A stretch of DNA of 64,000 nt, taken from assembly GCF_021917145.1 (NCBI RefSeq), contig NC_061067.1, positions 825,383 to 889,382 on the forward strand, given 5' to 3'. The DNA is from Hypomesus transpacificus. Lineage: Eukaryota > Chordata > Actinopteri > Osmeriformes > Osmeridae. The notes beneath the pieces were generated by a model that saw nothing but the letters and a program-made list of their open reading frames with translations, did no database searches and had not been told where the DNA came from. This document shows, in pieces, positions 1-11,417 of the stretch; positions within the stretch are counted from its first letter, which is position 1; every line of letters starts with the position of its first letter. The position numbers and the translations under genes were made by a program.

Positions 1-1252
1 CTGTCCACTGGAGTGCACTTCCTGTGAGGTGGAGGAGTTGAGTTTGGGAGGGACATCCTCTTCATCCTCACAGACAAACAGGAGAGGAGAGGCTGTCTTG
101 TCTCTATAGCAACAGCCTGCGTTGTCCACATGCACCTCCTGCTCAATGGGACTTGATGTCTTGATGGGGCCGTGTTCGTTGAAGGGGGTCACTACCTCTA
201 ATGGACAACAGTGGAAATGGTACAGCCTCATAGGTGAAAAGGTCAACCTTATAATTAGGTTCAAAATACAGGCCTTTAAACTGGTCATATTTGAAATTAT
301 AGTGATTACTTCCAAACTTCTCAGTTTCACAACATGTATTTTACCAGTTACAGTAAATTACTCTATTGTGCATGCATGTTTCTTACCAGTATCAAGTGTA
401 GGGCAGTACAATGCCTTTAATGGCTCACATTTTAGCTCCTCAGGTATAACAGCCTGAGACACCAGACATGGCTCTTTAAGAGGAGATGGTTCTGGAACAG
501 GTAGTGCACTTCCCTGCTCCTCTACAGCAGGACATGTCTCTTTAAGAGGAGATGGTTCTGGAACAGGTGATGCACTTCCCTGCTCCTCTACAGCAGGACA
601 TGTCTTCGGTATGGGAGACAGAGTTGGTAGATCCAGCTCTTCCTCTGAGGTAGAGTCTGTAACAATGTACATGGCATCATTAACTATGTGCAGGTTACCA
701 AGAGTGAATAGTGTGTAGACTCATGCTCAACCAAGTCTGACCAAGTGCAGTAGGACCAAACACAGGATATGACAAAGTATTCAAAAAGCAACAAAAACTG
801 CTGTTCTTACGTACCGAGGTCATCGAACAACTTGTCAATGTCCTTCAATTGCCACCGTTTGTCTTGTAATTCTGTAGATTTACTGCCATAACAACATAAC
901 ATTGCAAGCACGGTTAGTTTGCGTGATGTTACTCAGATAACCACAACACTGAAAACGTTTGTTGTAAAAACAAATGAATCATTGACAATACATCTAAACG
1001 AATGTCGCGTAAAAACGAAATCGTTATCTCACCACTCTTGAATTGGGAAGTAGCGGAGCCTCTTCTGTGGTCTTTCCTGCAGTGAAGACACATTGTTATT
1101 CTTCCATACAAATTCTGCTGGCCAGCTTGCTACCACTACAGTCCCAGCTGTTGAACGACCAGTCCCATTTTGTGGTCATTTGCGAATACACGGTTGTTTT
1201 TAACGGTCCAAGCTAAAGGTATACATACCAGTTTCGGAATTTTGGAGTCCAT
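1..1252 (-). CDS. 5' part of an unrecognised gene for an acidic, low-complexity protein (5 exons seen, runs off the left edge)
   Basis: I do not recognise the product. A model in one frame is supported by splice sites: exon 1 1252-1229 (starts MDSKIPKL), exon 2 1076-1033, exon 3 882-815, exon 4 656-387, exon 5 197 to beyond 1. Phases agree at every junction (0, 2, 1, 1) and each intron is GT-AG. The first 45 residues are basic and charged (KRLRYFP, then KRWQLKDIDKLFDDLD), followed by an acidic Ser/Glu stretch (STSEEELDLP) and Pro/Glu-rich sequence, so most of it is probably disordered. Exon 4 contains a direct 66-bp duplication (about 465-600) giving two near-identical 22-residue units containing CPAVEEQGSA. 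Exon 5 is also acidic (CEDEEDVPP). No domain or signal peptide is visible. The start rests on the only ATG exon with a good donor upstream; a competing ATG at 1111 gives the wrong phase. Confidence 0.6.
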
Positions 1253-2604
1253 CAGTACACTATTTGTTAAAAGGCTAGTGCTAACTTCTAGCGTCGTTAC
1301 GTTAGCTTGATACTCGTTCTGCTAGCTAGTTGAGATAATGGGCAAAAGCCACTTTAGTCTTGCGACTACCAAATTGTTTTATCTACACGATTGTACATTA
1401 CAAAATCTTGTGCAGAGCTATACATAAGTTAACTTCACTCATTGTGTCAAATGTACAAGAGCTAACTATGCGGCTAATTCCCGCTAGCAAAACAAAAGTG
1501 CGCGCGACTTATCTAAACGCCTTCTCTTTTGATTTGGATACGGTGGCTCTAAGGTGCACAACAGAACGGCATAAGCAAAGGCAAAGCTAACAATTTACAG
1601 TAATCGATAAAACTATAGCATGAACAGAAACGTAACATTTGAGAAATGTATTGCAAAATACACACACATAGATACACAACACCGTCGTGTTGTGTGTGAA
1701 AAGAAAGTTTAGATTTTCTTTTTTCAAAAGCTTGAAAAAAAAAAATTGGTCGAAAACTTTTTTTCGAACAAGGCACTACAGTGACGCCGAGTGGCTTCGC
1801 TGAGATCAGGGATACCCATTCCATTTCCATTTAGTCATTTAGCAGACGCTGTTATCCAGAGCGACTTACCCATTCCATTTCCATTTAGTCATTTAGCAGA
1901 CGCTGTTATCCAGAGCGACTTACAAGTTCAGGGACATTCCCCTGAGGCAATTAGGGTGAAGTGCCTTGCCCAAGGACAAAACGCCTTTTTTTGCACGACT
2001 CCTTATAAACAGTGACAGGTTACTTTGGGATAGGTAGCTTAGGTCCAAATACATACCATTCAGATAGTGCTCTTATCTAGAACTATTTGCTTATGGTGGG
2101 CTGTATACTATACAATATTGCTATGAAACTGACAGAAAAAGTTAATGAATCACAACCACTAATACATTCTGTTGAATAAACAGAGGGGGTTAATAGGTTA
2201 CTAGAATCAAGTGCACCCAACTCCAAGTTAGTTACAAAACATTTTATAACTTTTTATTATAACCCAATAAATCACAGTTGAAATAAACTATTTACAAAAT
2301 TACAAAGTACAAATGCATCATTGGATCATTTTCAGTCAATCATATTATTACATTTATATTTAGCAGACGCTTTTATCCAAAGCGTTTTCCAAGAGAGAGC
2401 TTTACAAAAGTGCATAGGTCACTGATCATAACACCGAGATATCCCCAAACATTGCGGGTAGCCAAACATGAAGCATACATTGTGAAAAAACGAAAATAAG
2501 TGCAAAAGGGAATAACTATAAGAGCATGTTATTATTATTACCATAACACGTTCATTTATGATCACTTTAGAGTGTTTCTTAAGAAAACATGTTTCAAACG
2601 AACA
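1253..2604. other. Intergenic stretch with SINE-tail fragments
   Basis: This is the presumed promoter of the left-edge gene followed by repeats. At 1818-1925 a roughly 54-bp fish SINE/LINE tail (tttagcagacgctgttatcc) occurs twice in tandem in reverse orientation, followed by its body (aggcaattagggtgaagtgccttgcccaagg in shortened form) to about 1985. A related tail with a different body starts near 2340 and runs to about 2480; the same body recurs at 35668-35830. No gene is supported here. Confidence 0.6.
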
Positions 2605-5600
2605 CTAAAGAAATATTTTCCTTGTCTTTTCTGCAATCTCCATTGGAGAAACCGCTTCGTCTGGGCGGACATGTTTGTACAGGGGGTTCTTGATGTGTCT
2701 CCACACAACCAACCCAATCCTTACGACGAACAGGAAACAGGTCAAACCCATCAGCACAGCTATGGGGAGGAAATACAAATAAACCAATGAACATCTTGGT
2801 GTACATATAGTGTGTCCAGGGCCAAAAACCATCTTGAATTGTTTATTGTAATAATGTATTAATATACTGTATAATACTGTTGTGAAAACAAAACACAAAC
2901 AAAAGGCAGTGCCATGTAGGCCTATCTGTACCACCAGTATTTGTCTTCTTGGATTTGATCCCTGCATTTATAGTTTTTGTTAATGTTCCTTACCCTCGAA
3001 GACAGCATTGCGACTGGGAGAAGACGCATCATAGTTCTTTGTCAAGTTTCCAGCCAGGGCCACAATCACAACCGGGTAGATCGTGAGGATGTAGCGCATG
3101 TGTTTGTCTAAAACAAAGTTCTCCAGAACAAACCTGGCAAAGATTAACCAATATAAAGATGAAAATACACACCAATCTCTTCCTCTGTCTAGACATACTG
3201 CAGTAAGCCCACTATGAAAATCATGCATGGCTACTCTTTTTGATACATGAGATGGTTTAATCTGTACTTACCAAACAACCAACACCACAGTCAGAATAGA
3301 GAGAGATACTGTTGCAGCATCTGTTGCAGACAGACTTCCATCATAGTTCATTACAATTGTCAGGTTGATCAAGGTAGCAATGGATGTCCAAGTTGTGTAG
3401 GTGGACAGTGCATTCTGAACCTGAAAACATAGCACAATGTGTGTGAGAAAAGACTATCGGTGGTTGAACTCATTGACATATACAATAACAATATCAAAAT
3501 GTAAACTTTTTCACAAAAAGTAAATGTAACAGTTTGTTGGATGAAAAAAGAAACTACCACACTGTCACTGTCACGGCCACAGCCGTGCCCCCCCCCCCCC
3601 CGGTTTCATTTTTGTCCCTGCCCCGGTGTTCCCTGTCTCATTGTCTTCACCCGTGTCTCGTTCAGTTCTCGTTAGTTTCATTGTGTCCACCTATGTCTTG
3701 ATTGTTTCTGTGAATTTAGGTTCCTGTTTTGTGCCCAGCCTTTGTCTTGGCATTACCCTTTGTCCCTGCGTGTTACCTTGTCTGTGTCCCAGTTTATGAG
3801 AAATAAACCCCTTTTGTTTGACAATGCTTGCCAACTCCCCTGCATTTGGGTCCAACCCCACCTCACGTCGTGACAGACTGTGCATTTTACAGAAAAGAAA
3901 CGGTCCTACTCACTAATGCACGGATGAGCCAGAGGTCTACTTTGTGGTATTTGTTGAGCCAGGCACCATAGATGTGAAGTCCGTGACAGGTGAAGAATAT
4001 CGCAACATAGTTTGTGCAGGCAACCAGAAACAAAAAAACCAAAGCTGGTATCATGTACCTTCGAAAGAAAAGAAACCATCAGATTACAAAAAGGTTTAAG
4101 AAAACAACATTAGTCTACCCTAAATATTATAGGTTTACTTAGATTTCCTAACTTCCAGGTAATAACCAGGTTTAGAAGAAATTAACTTTCTTATAGAAAA
4201 AATATACAGTGCCCTCCAAAAGTATTGGAACAGTGAGGCCAATTCCTTTATTTTTGCTGTAGACTGAAAACATTTGGGCTTGACATCAAACGATGAATGT
4301 GAAACCAGAGATCAACGTTTCAGCTTTTATTTCCAGGTATTTACATCAGGATCTGATGCACAAATTAGAAAATATCACCTTTTTGTTCGAACCCACCCAT
4401 TTGTCACGTGAGCAAAAGTATTGGAACATGTGACTGACAGGTGTGTTTTGTTGCCCAGGTGTGTCCTATTACATACATTATTCAATCAATAAATACCACT
4501 GAATGTCTACACTCAGGTTCAGATTGGGTAAGATAGGTTTTGTCTATGCAGACTGTATTCAGAGGTGAAAACAACATGAAAACCAGAGCGCTGTCTTTGG
4601 GTGAAAAACAAGCAATTGTGAGTCTTAGAGAAGATGGAAAATCAATCAGAGCCATTGCAGAAACATTGGCCATAGCCAGTACAACCATTTGGAATGTCCT
4701 GAAGAAGAAGAAAACTACTGGTGTACTAAGTAACAGACGTCGAACAGGTAGACCAAGGAAAACATCAGCAGTTGATGACAGAAACATTGTGAGAGCTGTA
4801 AAGAAAGACCCTAAAACAACTGTTAGTGAGATCAGCAACAACCTCCAGATGGCAGGAGTGAAGGTATCACTATCTACTGTTCGCAGAAGACTTCATGAAC
4901 AAAAGTACAAGGGCTACACCAGAAGATGCAAACCACTCATTAGCAAGAAGAATAGGAAGGCCAGGCTGGAATTTGCCAAAAAGTACAGAGATGAACCTCA
5001 AAAATTCTGGGACAAAGTTTTATGGACTGATGAGACAAAGATTAACTTTTACCAAAGTGATGGAAAGGCTAAAGTTTGGAGAAAGAAAGGAACTGCTCAT
5101 GATCCCAAACACACAAGCTCATCTGTGAAACACGGTGGAGGTAATGTCATGGCTTGGGCTTGCATGGCTTCTTCTGGGACGGGCTCATTAATCTTCATTG
5201 AGGATGTAACACATGATGGCAGCAGCAAAATGAACTCGGAAGTCTACAGAAACATTTTGTCTGCCAATTTAAGGAAAGATGCAACCAAACTGATTGGCAG
5301 AGCCTTCATCATGCAGCAAGATAACGACCCAAAACACACTGCCAAAACAACAAAGGAGTTCATCAGGGGCAAGAAATGGAAGGTATTAGACTGGCCAAGT
5401 CAATCTCCAGACTTAAACCCTATAGAGCATGCATTTGACCTGCTTAAGAGGAGACTGAAGGGAGGAACCCCACAAAACAAACAACAACTGAAAGAGGCTG
5501 CAGTGAAAGCCTGGGAAAGCATCAAAAAGGAAGAATGCAAAAGTTTGGTGACGTCAATGGGTCACAGACTTGCTGCAGTTATTGAAAGCAAAGGATTTGC

Positions 5601-6556
5601 AACTAAATATTAAGTCTTATTCACTTAAATATGTTTTAAGTATATCTGTTCCAATACTTTTGATCACATGACAAATGGGTGGATTCAAACAAAATGTGAT
5701 ATTTTCTTAGTTGTGCATCAGATCCTGATGTAAATACCTGGAAATAAAAGCTGAAACGTTGATCTCTGGTCTCACGTTCATTATTTGATGTCAAGCCCAA
5801 ATGTTTTCAGTCTACAGCAAAAATAAAGGAATTCGCCTCACTGTTCCAATACTTTTGGAGGGCACTGTATTTGATGGACATTGTCACACTTACGTTCTGT
5901 CCCACAGCAGTAACCACCCAATATTTAGACCCATGTTCAGGATCCAGGACACAAAGAACCCATATGGCAACACTGGAGGACTACAGTACACCCACCCATA
6001 GGCATTTCTAGAAAAGATGAGAACATCTAAATGTCACATGTAATTACCAAAGCAACTCTGAAAGTGTAATATAAGTGTAAAGCCCAAAAATATCTGTCAT
6101 GAAAAAATAGAAATGTATTAGGCTATACAGAAACCAACTTAAAAGTTATTCTTCAAAATAAACCATAAAAAGAGTATCGGAGAAGAAACTGGAAGTTTTA
6201 TCTTACTTTCTACAGAGACCAGAGAGGATGTAGCCCAACATGAGCGTCAACCAGGCATAGATAACTCCCCAAATAGAGAACGTCCCTCCTGACGGAGTAA
6301 TCTGGGTGTCAAACTCGGCTGACACATTGGCTGTGCTGGACTTAAATGGATCTGATAAGAAAATACAGAATTGTATCAAACAGTGTAACCCTATTACACC
6401 CAAACAAGTGTCTCTGAATTTTGAATTGCATTTCTAGTAGGCCTACGCTAACTCACCGAGTCCTGGACCGGCCAATATGTTGAATACAATTATGATGATA
6501 TAGGAAACGAGTGACGCTACTATTAAAGCCAAACGACCAGGATTGTGCTTTTCCAT
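2605..6556 (-). CDS. Seven-exon gene for a 315-aa multi-pass membrane protein with a TspO-like signature
   Basis: Coding exons (minus): 6556-6457, 6351-6207, 6007-5894, 4058-3914, 3420-3272, 3133-2994, 2759-2605. They total 948 nt, 315 aa plus stop, with all phases and GT-AG sites consistent. About eight hydrophobic segments are visible: the N-terminal anchor at residues 11-30, the helix after [73 protein letters not shown] and [20 protein letters not shown] among them. The phrase [17 protein letters not shown] resembles the loop and helix of tryptophan-rich TspO/MBR-type proteins, and an N-glycosylation site (NVS) precedes it. Function and partners are unknown; the TspO link is an inference from one motif. 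The long third intron holds a complete Tc1 element and the fourth a probable solo LTR, yet all exons are intact. Confidence 0.8.
3569..3875 (+). mobile_element. Probable solo LTR, Gypsy-like
   Basis: It starts TGTCACGG and ends CGTCGTGACA, so the outer bases form the TG...CA ends and a short inverted repeat typical of fish Gypsy LTRs. An AATAAA (aaataaacccc) lies about 70 bp before the end, as expected for an LTR polyadenylation signal. A poly-C run of about 17 bases lies near the start. No clear target duplication was seen. It sits in intron 4 of the multi-pass membrane protein gene. Confidence 0.55.
4207..5867 (+). mobile_element. Complete Tc1/mariner transposon with long inverted repeats
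   Basis: The element begins CAGTGCCCTCCAAAAGTATTG, ends with its complement and is flanked by TA on both sides (4205-4206, 5868-5869). The inverted repeats extend about 200 bp inward with only scattered mismatches. Inside each repeat a second copy of the aaaagtattggaaca core is present (about 4414 left, about 5648 right), so it has the IR/DR layout of Sleeping Beauty-type elements. It carries one uninterrupted transposase frame. It lies within intron 3 of the membrane protein gene. Confidence 0.95.
4576..5613 (+). CDS. Tc1-like transposase, uninterrupted, DD34E
   Basis: This DNA transposase carries out cut-and-paste excision and integration at TA sites. The frame is open from 4540. I prefer the second Met at 4576 (345 aa, starts [12 protein letters not shown]), the usual Tc1 length, over the first (357 aa). 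Visible parts are an N-terminal paired-like helix-turn-helix ([20 protein letters not shown]), a basic GRPRKT hook (nuclear localisation / AT-hook-like), a second helix-turn-helix ([10 protein letters not shown]) and the catalytic triad: D in WTDETK, D in QQDNDPKH and E in NPIEH, the last two 34 residues apart. No stops or frameshifts occur, so it could encode active enzyme. Expression would depend on host-intron context or the element's own leader. Confidence 0.93.
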   Translation: MKTRALSLGEKQAIVSLREDGKSIRAIAETLAIASTTIWNVLKKKKTTGVLSNRRRTGRPRKTSAVDDRNIVRAVKKDPKTTVSEISNNLQMAGVKVSLSTVRRRLHEQKYKGYTRRCKPLISKKNRKARLEFAKKYRDEPQKFWDKVLWTDETKINFYQSDGKAKVWRKKGTAHDPKHTSSSVKHGGGNVMAWACMASSGTGSLIFIEDVTHDGSSKMNSEVYRNILSANLRKDATKLIGRAFIMQQDNDPKHTAKTTKEFIRGKKWKVLDWPSQSPDLNPIEHAFDLLKRRLKGGTPQNKQQLKEAAVKAWESIKKEECKSLVTSMGHRLAAVIESKGFATKY

Positions 6557-8161
6557 TTTGGTTAACTGCAACAAATACATTTAACGTTAACATGTGTAAT
6601 GGCATGACGTGAACAACACTCATATAATGAGCTTTAACCAAAATAATTTACACATACCTTTTCCGTTCCGCTCTAGGATAAATGTTGATGAACAGACTGA
6701 CTGAATGGGTGTAGCCTATATGGTTGGCGTGCGGTGCTCATATACCTAGCTAGTTGTGTAACCTGAACCAGTTTTTTTGTATAACAACACGTGCACGCTA
6801 TCTTTACCACAGGTGAGTATAGTACCTGTTACAAAAGGATATCCTATGCAGTTTTTTTTCCTTTTCAAATCAAGCCTTGGTTGAAGAATCTTACGAAACA
6901 AAAACATAAAACGTAGAACACGTGGTTAGGTGTGGCTGTACTTTGACAGCATCCCTCTAAAATGTAAACATAGATAGGCTACTCCTTTGCATATCCCCGT
7001 TGTCATATATTGCCAGTGGATCTTTTCGACCAGTTAACTTTAATGCAAGTCAGAAAAAAAAAAAAATATGTGCAAGTGGCCTTGCCCCTAACCGTCATAT
7101 TGTCGTTGTAGTATACGTTCACGAAGGAAGTACCTGTCAACGATTAAGTAACAGAGGACAATTTGCGACTCGAGTTGCGGAAAATACATTCTGAAGAAGA
7201 ATTACACTGATGATCTCACGGTACTTTTAGTAGGCGTTCAGGGCAAATCTTTGTAGCTCACGGTTTTTTGAATTTGAAGTTTTATGGTTAGCTTTCCCAG
7301 TTTACACTATCCTTAACACTTTCCTACATCCACGATGCTTTCGACTGATTTGGCTTTAGCGTGGTTCTCAACCCTGTCCTCAGGGAACCCCTGTCCTGGA
7401 TGTTTTAGATGTTTCCCTGCGCCAAAACACCTGATTCAAATAAAAGGGTTGTTATCTAGCTCTGTACAAGCCTGGTAACGAACATGCATTTGAATCAGGT
7501 GTGTTGGAGCAGGGAAACATCTCAAACAAACAGGGTTGAGAACCACTACGTCTTTCCATCACACAAGTAGGCTATGTAGTGATAGTTTTCTATAGCAGCT
7601 TTAATCTCAGATATGGTAGCTGCTGAGAGCCTCGTTTTTGTTAAGAATAAAACGTTAATATCTAGCTGGGGCAGTAGCGCACCAACCTGTTCACTAGCGT
7701 TAAGTGCAATGGAAAGACCTCACAGTTTGAAGAGAAGCAACATGTGAAATAAAATGGACAGACAAAATATTTGTATTTACAAACAACATTATTACACTAC
7801 TATTTATCGGTGCTTGAGTTGAATTAGGCAACAATATATTGTTCAGCTAATATTTAGCCTATCTGAAGTGTGAGATGTGAGGTAGGCTAATTATGTCTAG
7901 CATATCTGGAACGAAATGTTGAGGTGAGATCAGAAGAATAAAAACAATATTGACAAAGACAACGTTTATGTAAAAAAATAGGCTATGTTTACTTTCTTTG
8001 TAACAAAACAAACGGTAACTTGTTCAACATTTATGGCAAACTTGGTCAAACAGCGAACTACAACATTGCCATGTCTTATGTAGATAGTTAGGCTTGCGTG
8101 TTTTTTCTTTATTTTTTTCCCTTCTGATTTGCCTAACTTTCAGTCTCCCAGGGCCTGTCCC
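6557..8161. other. Intergenic region between the membrane protein gene and nanos2, with a hAT-type MITE
   Basis: It contains the presumed promoter of the membrane protein gene (minus) and AT-rich sequence with no coding potential that I can support. One short inverted-repeat element at 7360-7547 is annotated separately. The downstream flank of nanos2 (about 7900-8160) is AT-rich and probably carries its 3' end. Confidence 0.5.
7360..7547. mobile_element. Short palindromic non-autonomous DNA element (MITE)
   Basis: The ends are inverted: gtggttctcaaccctgt at the left and acagggttgagaaccac at the right. Pairing continues inward through ctgattcaaat / atttgaatcag and tgtttccctg / cagggaaaca. This whole-element palindrome is typical of fish hAT-like MITEs. 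It has no coding capacity. The exact target duplication is not clear. Confidence 0.75.
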
Positions 8162-8614
8162 TCATTTGCGCTTTAGACAGTAGCGTCGTGTGTGAGCTTT
8201 GTCACCGGTAGCGTCACAGATCGGGCAGATGTAACTCCTCAGAATGGGGCAAATAACCCTTCCGTCTTTTGCTTTCAGTTTGTGGGATCGGTAGATTTTC
8301 TCCGTTTCGCCGTTCTGTTTGCAGAAGGCACAGCAAGTTGAGGTCGGGCTGCAACGGCTGGTGTCTGAGATACTACTTGCTGAGCTTAGATCATCAGATT
8401 CAGAGTTGTTACTTAAAGAGTCATCGCGGCGACGGGGTTGGACCGCTGGCACGCATCGAATCCACTCGGGCATTGGGGGTCCACTCTCTGTCTTGCGCAT
8501 CACACTCAGTTGCTCCAGTGTCCTCCCAAGATTCATATAGTCGTGCCACATGTCGAAGTCATTGCTTGACCCGATGCTGTTTTCTTCTGCGAGATGTTTC
8601 TGCATGGTTGTCAT
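8162..8614 (-). CDS. nanos2: Nanos2, germline RNA-binding zinc-finger protein
   Basis: This is a single-exon gene of 150 aa. Nanos proteins bind mRNA with Pumilio and recruit CCR4-NOT to repress translation in germ cells; Nanos2 maintains male germline stem cells in vertebrates. The C-terminus holds the complete Nanos signature of two CCHC fingers: C95, C98, H111, C122 and C130, C133, H141, C146, with spacing CX2CX12HX10CX7CX2CX7HX4C. The N-terminal [10 protein letters not shown] (residues 20-29) resembles the NOT1-interacting motif of Nanos2 rather than Nanos1 or Nanos3, which decides the paralogue call. The middle is Ser/Asp-rich and disordered. No intron and short length fit the family. 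Met1 and Met4 are both possible starts. A TATA-like box lies about 45 bp upstream of the ATG. Confidence 0.88.
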   Translation of the reverse strand: MTTMQKHLAEENSIGSSNDFDMWHDYMNLGRTLEQLSVMRKTESGPPMPEWIRCVPAVQPRRRDDSLSNNSESDDLSSASSISDTSRCSPTSTCCAFCKQNGETEKIYRSHKLKAKDGRVICPILRSYICPICDATGDKAHTRRYCLKRK

Positions 8615-8654
8615 TTTTCGTGGTTGTTGTATTCTTGGGGGCTTTGTGTCTCCT

Positions 8655-8668
8655 AGTATTTATAGGTG
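8655..8668 (-). promoter_or_regulatory. TATA-like box of nanos2
   Basis: On the minus strand the sequence reads cctataaatact, a good TATAAA match, centred about 45 bp upstream of the nanos2 ATG. Initiation 25-30 bp downstream would leave a 5' leader of only 15-20 nt. This is inferred from sequence and position only. Confidence 0.5.
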
Positions 8669-8741
8669 TCTGGCTCGTGACTGACTGACCCTCATATTGC
8701 AACATTGTCTGGCAGGCGGCATGCCGACACGGTGGTCGCAC

Positions 8742-10784
8742 GTCAGTCTGGCGCCACTTATTGCAATGTGTCTTTGTTTTTGTATTAGTTTACTTTGGTG
8801 TCTCGTTTTGCAACCCTTTGGTTTAATTGCATCACAGACAGTTCTAACAACAAACGCTTACATATTTCCAACACAATGCCAGGATAAGTACATATCAATC
8901 TCACACCACATTGACCTATAAGCATGCACTGCGCTTGCTGTTAGAAGATATGTGCAAGGTTGAAAGGTAAATTGGGTTGATGTTGATGATTGATCAAATT
9001 GCACAAGAGAGAACTGCAATGTCATTTACGGTTTGGGTAAGATAGACTTTAAAGGTAATTTATTTAGGTCTGATTTACACCTTATTTAAAGAAGATTGAT
9101 TCCAGACAACCCACTTGAGCGTCTGACTGGCTTGAAACATTGTTATTTCTCTGGTCTGTTGACCCACTTCAGCCCTCTCTGAGTCCACCTTCAGCCAGGC
9201 CAGGTGCACAAGATGTCTGCATGTGCAGCTCATGCCATACAAACACGTCATGTTCTAAACCATAGTGCATGATAATATCTATCTGAATAATACACGTCAA
9301 GCATTACAGCAGCTTGTTGTTTAGCATTTAGGCTACATACACACATTGTGCTATAGGGTTAGGGTTAACAAATTGTGCAGTTCAGTATAATATTAGGACT
9401 AAGCTTAAAATGACACTCAAAGGCATCAGAAAAAGCTGCATGCAAGGGAAATGTTAAGACCAATGTCATAGTAGGCTATTACAATTTCAAACTTTCATCC
9501 TAGCAAAAACCCTTACAAAAACTACAACCTAATTTTGAACAGCACTGTGTAAACAATGTGTATCCATAAAATGCAGATACAAATCCAGGACACTTCTGTA
9601 ACTCCAGAGATAAGAAAACGTGTTCTGGTGCCACCTATTTTTGCATCACTCTCTTCATTTAATAAGATCCTCTTATTCATAAATGAGTAACTTCTCTTAG
9701 TCATTTAATGAGTGCACTCAATGCACTCGTTTTGCATTGATGCAATGCAAAACATGGGCAAAGTAGGTGGCACCATAAAATGTTTTCTTAAAACACGTAA
9801 TTTCTTAGTATTACTCTAAATAACCATGGACTTCGTAGATGATCTGCGTTTGTTTGAGAGGAATAAACAAGTGCACATGCGCAGTACTTCAACCGGCGGT
9901 GGCTGTAGGAGTGGTGGCCTAGCGAATTGGGGGATTATTATACCCAAATTATACAGGTCAGTAAAACGTATCAAGGTTATTAAGAACCAGATATTATTTA
10001 CGGCATCTAAGGTCCTATTTACATTGTGTTCAAAAACGAGTAATAAATTGTTTAGACCTTTTATGTACCTTTCTAAGTATGCCAGTCGTTAGGTTAGCTT
10101 CGGTGGTCGTCAAATAGCTAGAGCTAATATCGACGACGTGAAATTATGCTCAAGTAGAATTGTTGCCTTCGTTTGTTGTTATTTGTTCACAATCCGGCGC
10201 ATGACAGACGGTTAGGGGGGTTTCGACCCACCACTTGCCCAGCAGCAGCGACTCAATTCACCATAGGTCAGTCCTGGATACTCAAACTGGGTTAGCTAAC
10301 GCTACATACCGACAATAACATTAGTTGCTAAAATAGCTTTAGCCTATATCAGGCTAGCTATATCTTCAAACAGCCTTTACCAGCTGCTTTGCTGGGCCAA
10401 CGTTACAGCGCTTTAATTACAACAACGCGGTTAAATCGGACATTCGCCGATTAAAGCGGTTTAGCTACATGTTGGTTGTCTTTTACTTGTCAAGTCTAGC
10501 TAGCCAATTTTGCTCTACTGGCAACGTTGTGTAGCGAGCTGTACATTTAGAAGTAGCTGTCTGGATAGTTGACATAATTACATTTCCTCTTATTGCTAGT
10601 CTAGCTAGCGTTTATTCGAGACAATCATTAGTCTAGCTATTATTGTGAAGCCACTGAAAGTAAGTCCATGCAGTCACATCCATTACTTCCAAGCATTATT
10701 TTCATACTTTGGTCATACTATATATTTTTTCCCCATAATTTAACCCCTCTTTAAATAACTCATTGCCTACTTCCAGACTACAGA
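8742..10784. other. Shared upstream region of nanos2 and kpna1
   Basis: No coding exon is supported. The stretch 9826-10640, with scattered CpGs, GC-rich patches and many TAGCTAG motifs, is the likely place for the non-coding first exon and promoter of kpna1, because the first coding exon has an acceptor directly before it (ttccag, 10771-10776). The exact first exon cannot be fixed from sequence alone. Confidence 0.4.
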
Positions 10785-11367
10785 ATGAGTCAGGGTAAAG
10801 ACAATGCACGGCTCAAGAGCTACAAGAATAAGTCGCTCAACACAGACGAGATGAGGAGGAGGAGAGAGGAGGAGGGATTACAACTCCGTAAACAGAAGAA
10901 AGATGAACAGGTGAGCCTAAGAAAGCCACATGTTGTTACATTACCATCATTCCCTTCCCTACGTTCCCATGGGGATCTACAGAGTAGGATCACAGCATAG
11001 GTGAAGTATGACATCGTTGCCGGGCAACCTGCAGTTCTCTGTAGACATCTGCCAAAGCGTGATGAGGCTGTGTGTCTTTGTTGCTGTATGGACTTGAACG
11101 ATTAACAAGCATAACGATCTGAGCTGGTTCTCTCGTAAAGCTGTTCAAGAGGAGGAATGTTGCAACGGTGGAGGAGGATGGAACCGTGGAGGAGGACAGC
11201 ATGGGTGACAGCGGTTACTTAGAGTCCCAGGCTAATAACATGGACCCCCTCACTGTGAGTAGTGTGAACAATTGGAGACAGACACACGCGCACACATTGC
11301 TTAACATCAATCGATAAAGCTATGCTTATTTCTGATTTGACTAGTGCTTGATTCTCACAATTCTCTG

Positions 11368-11417
<50 letters not shown>

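Noticed and set aside
929-1111. ATG at 1111 as start of the left-edge gene
   Set aside because: Its frame does not match the phase of the following exons; an ATG exon at 1252-1229 with acceptor at 1077 gives a continuous frame.
9355-9375. Telomere-like ggttagggttaa
   Set aside because: Only two units; expected by chance.
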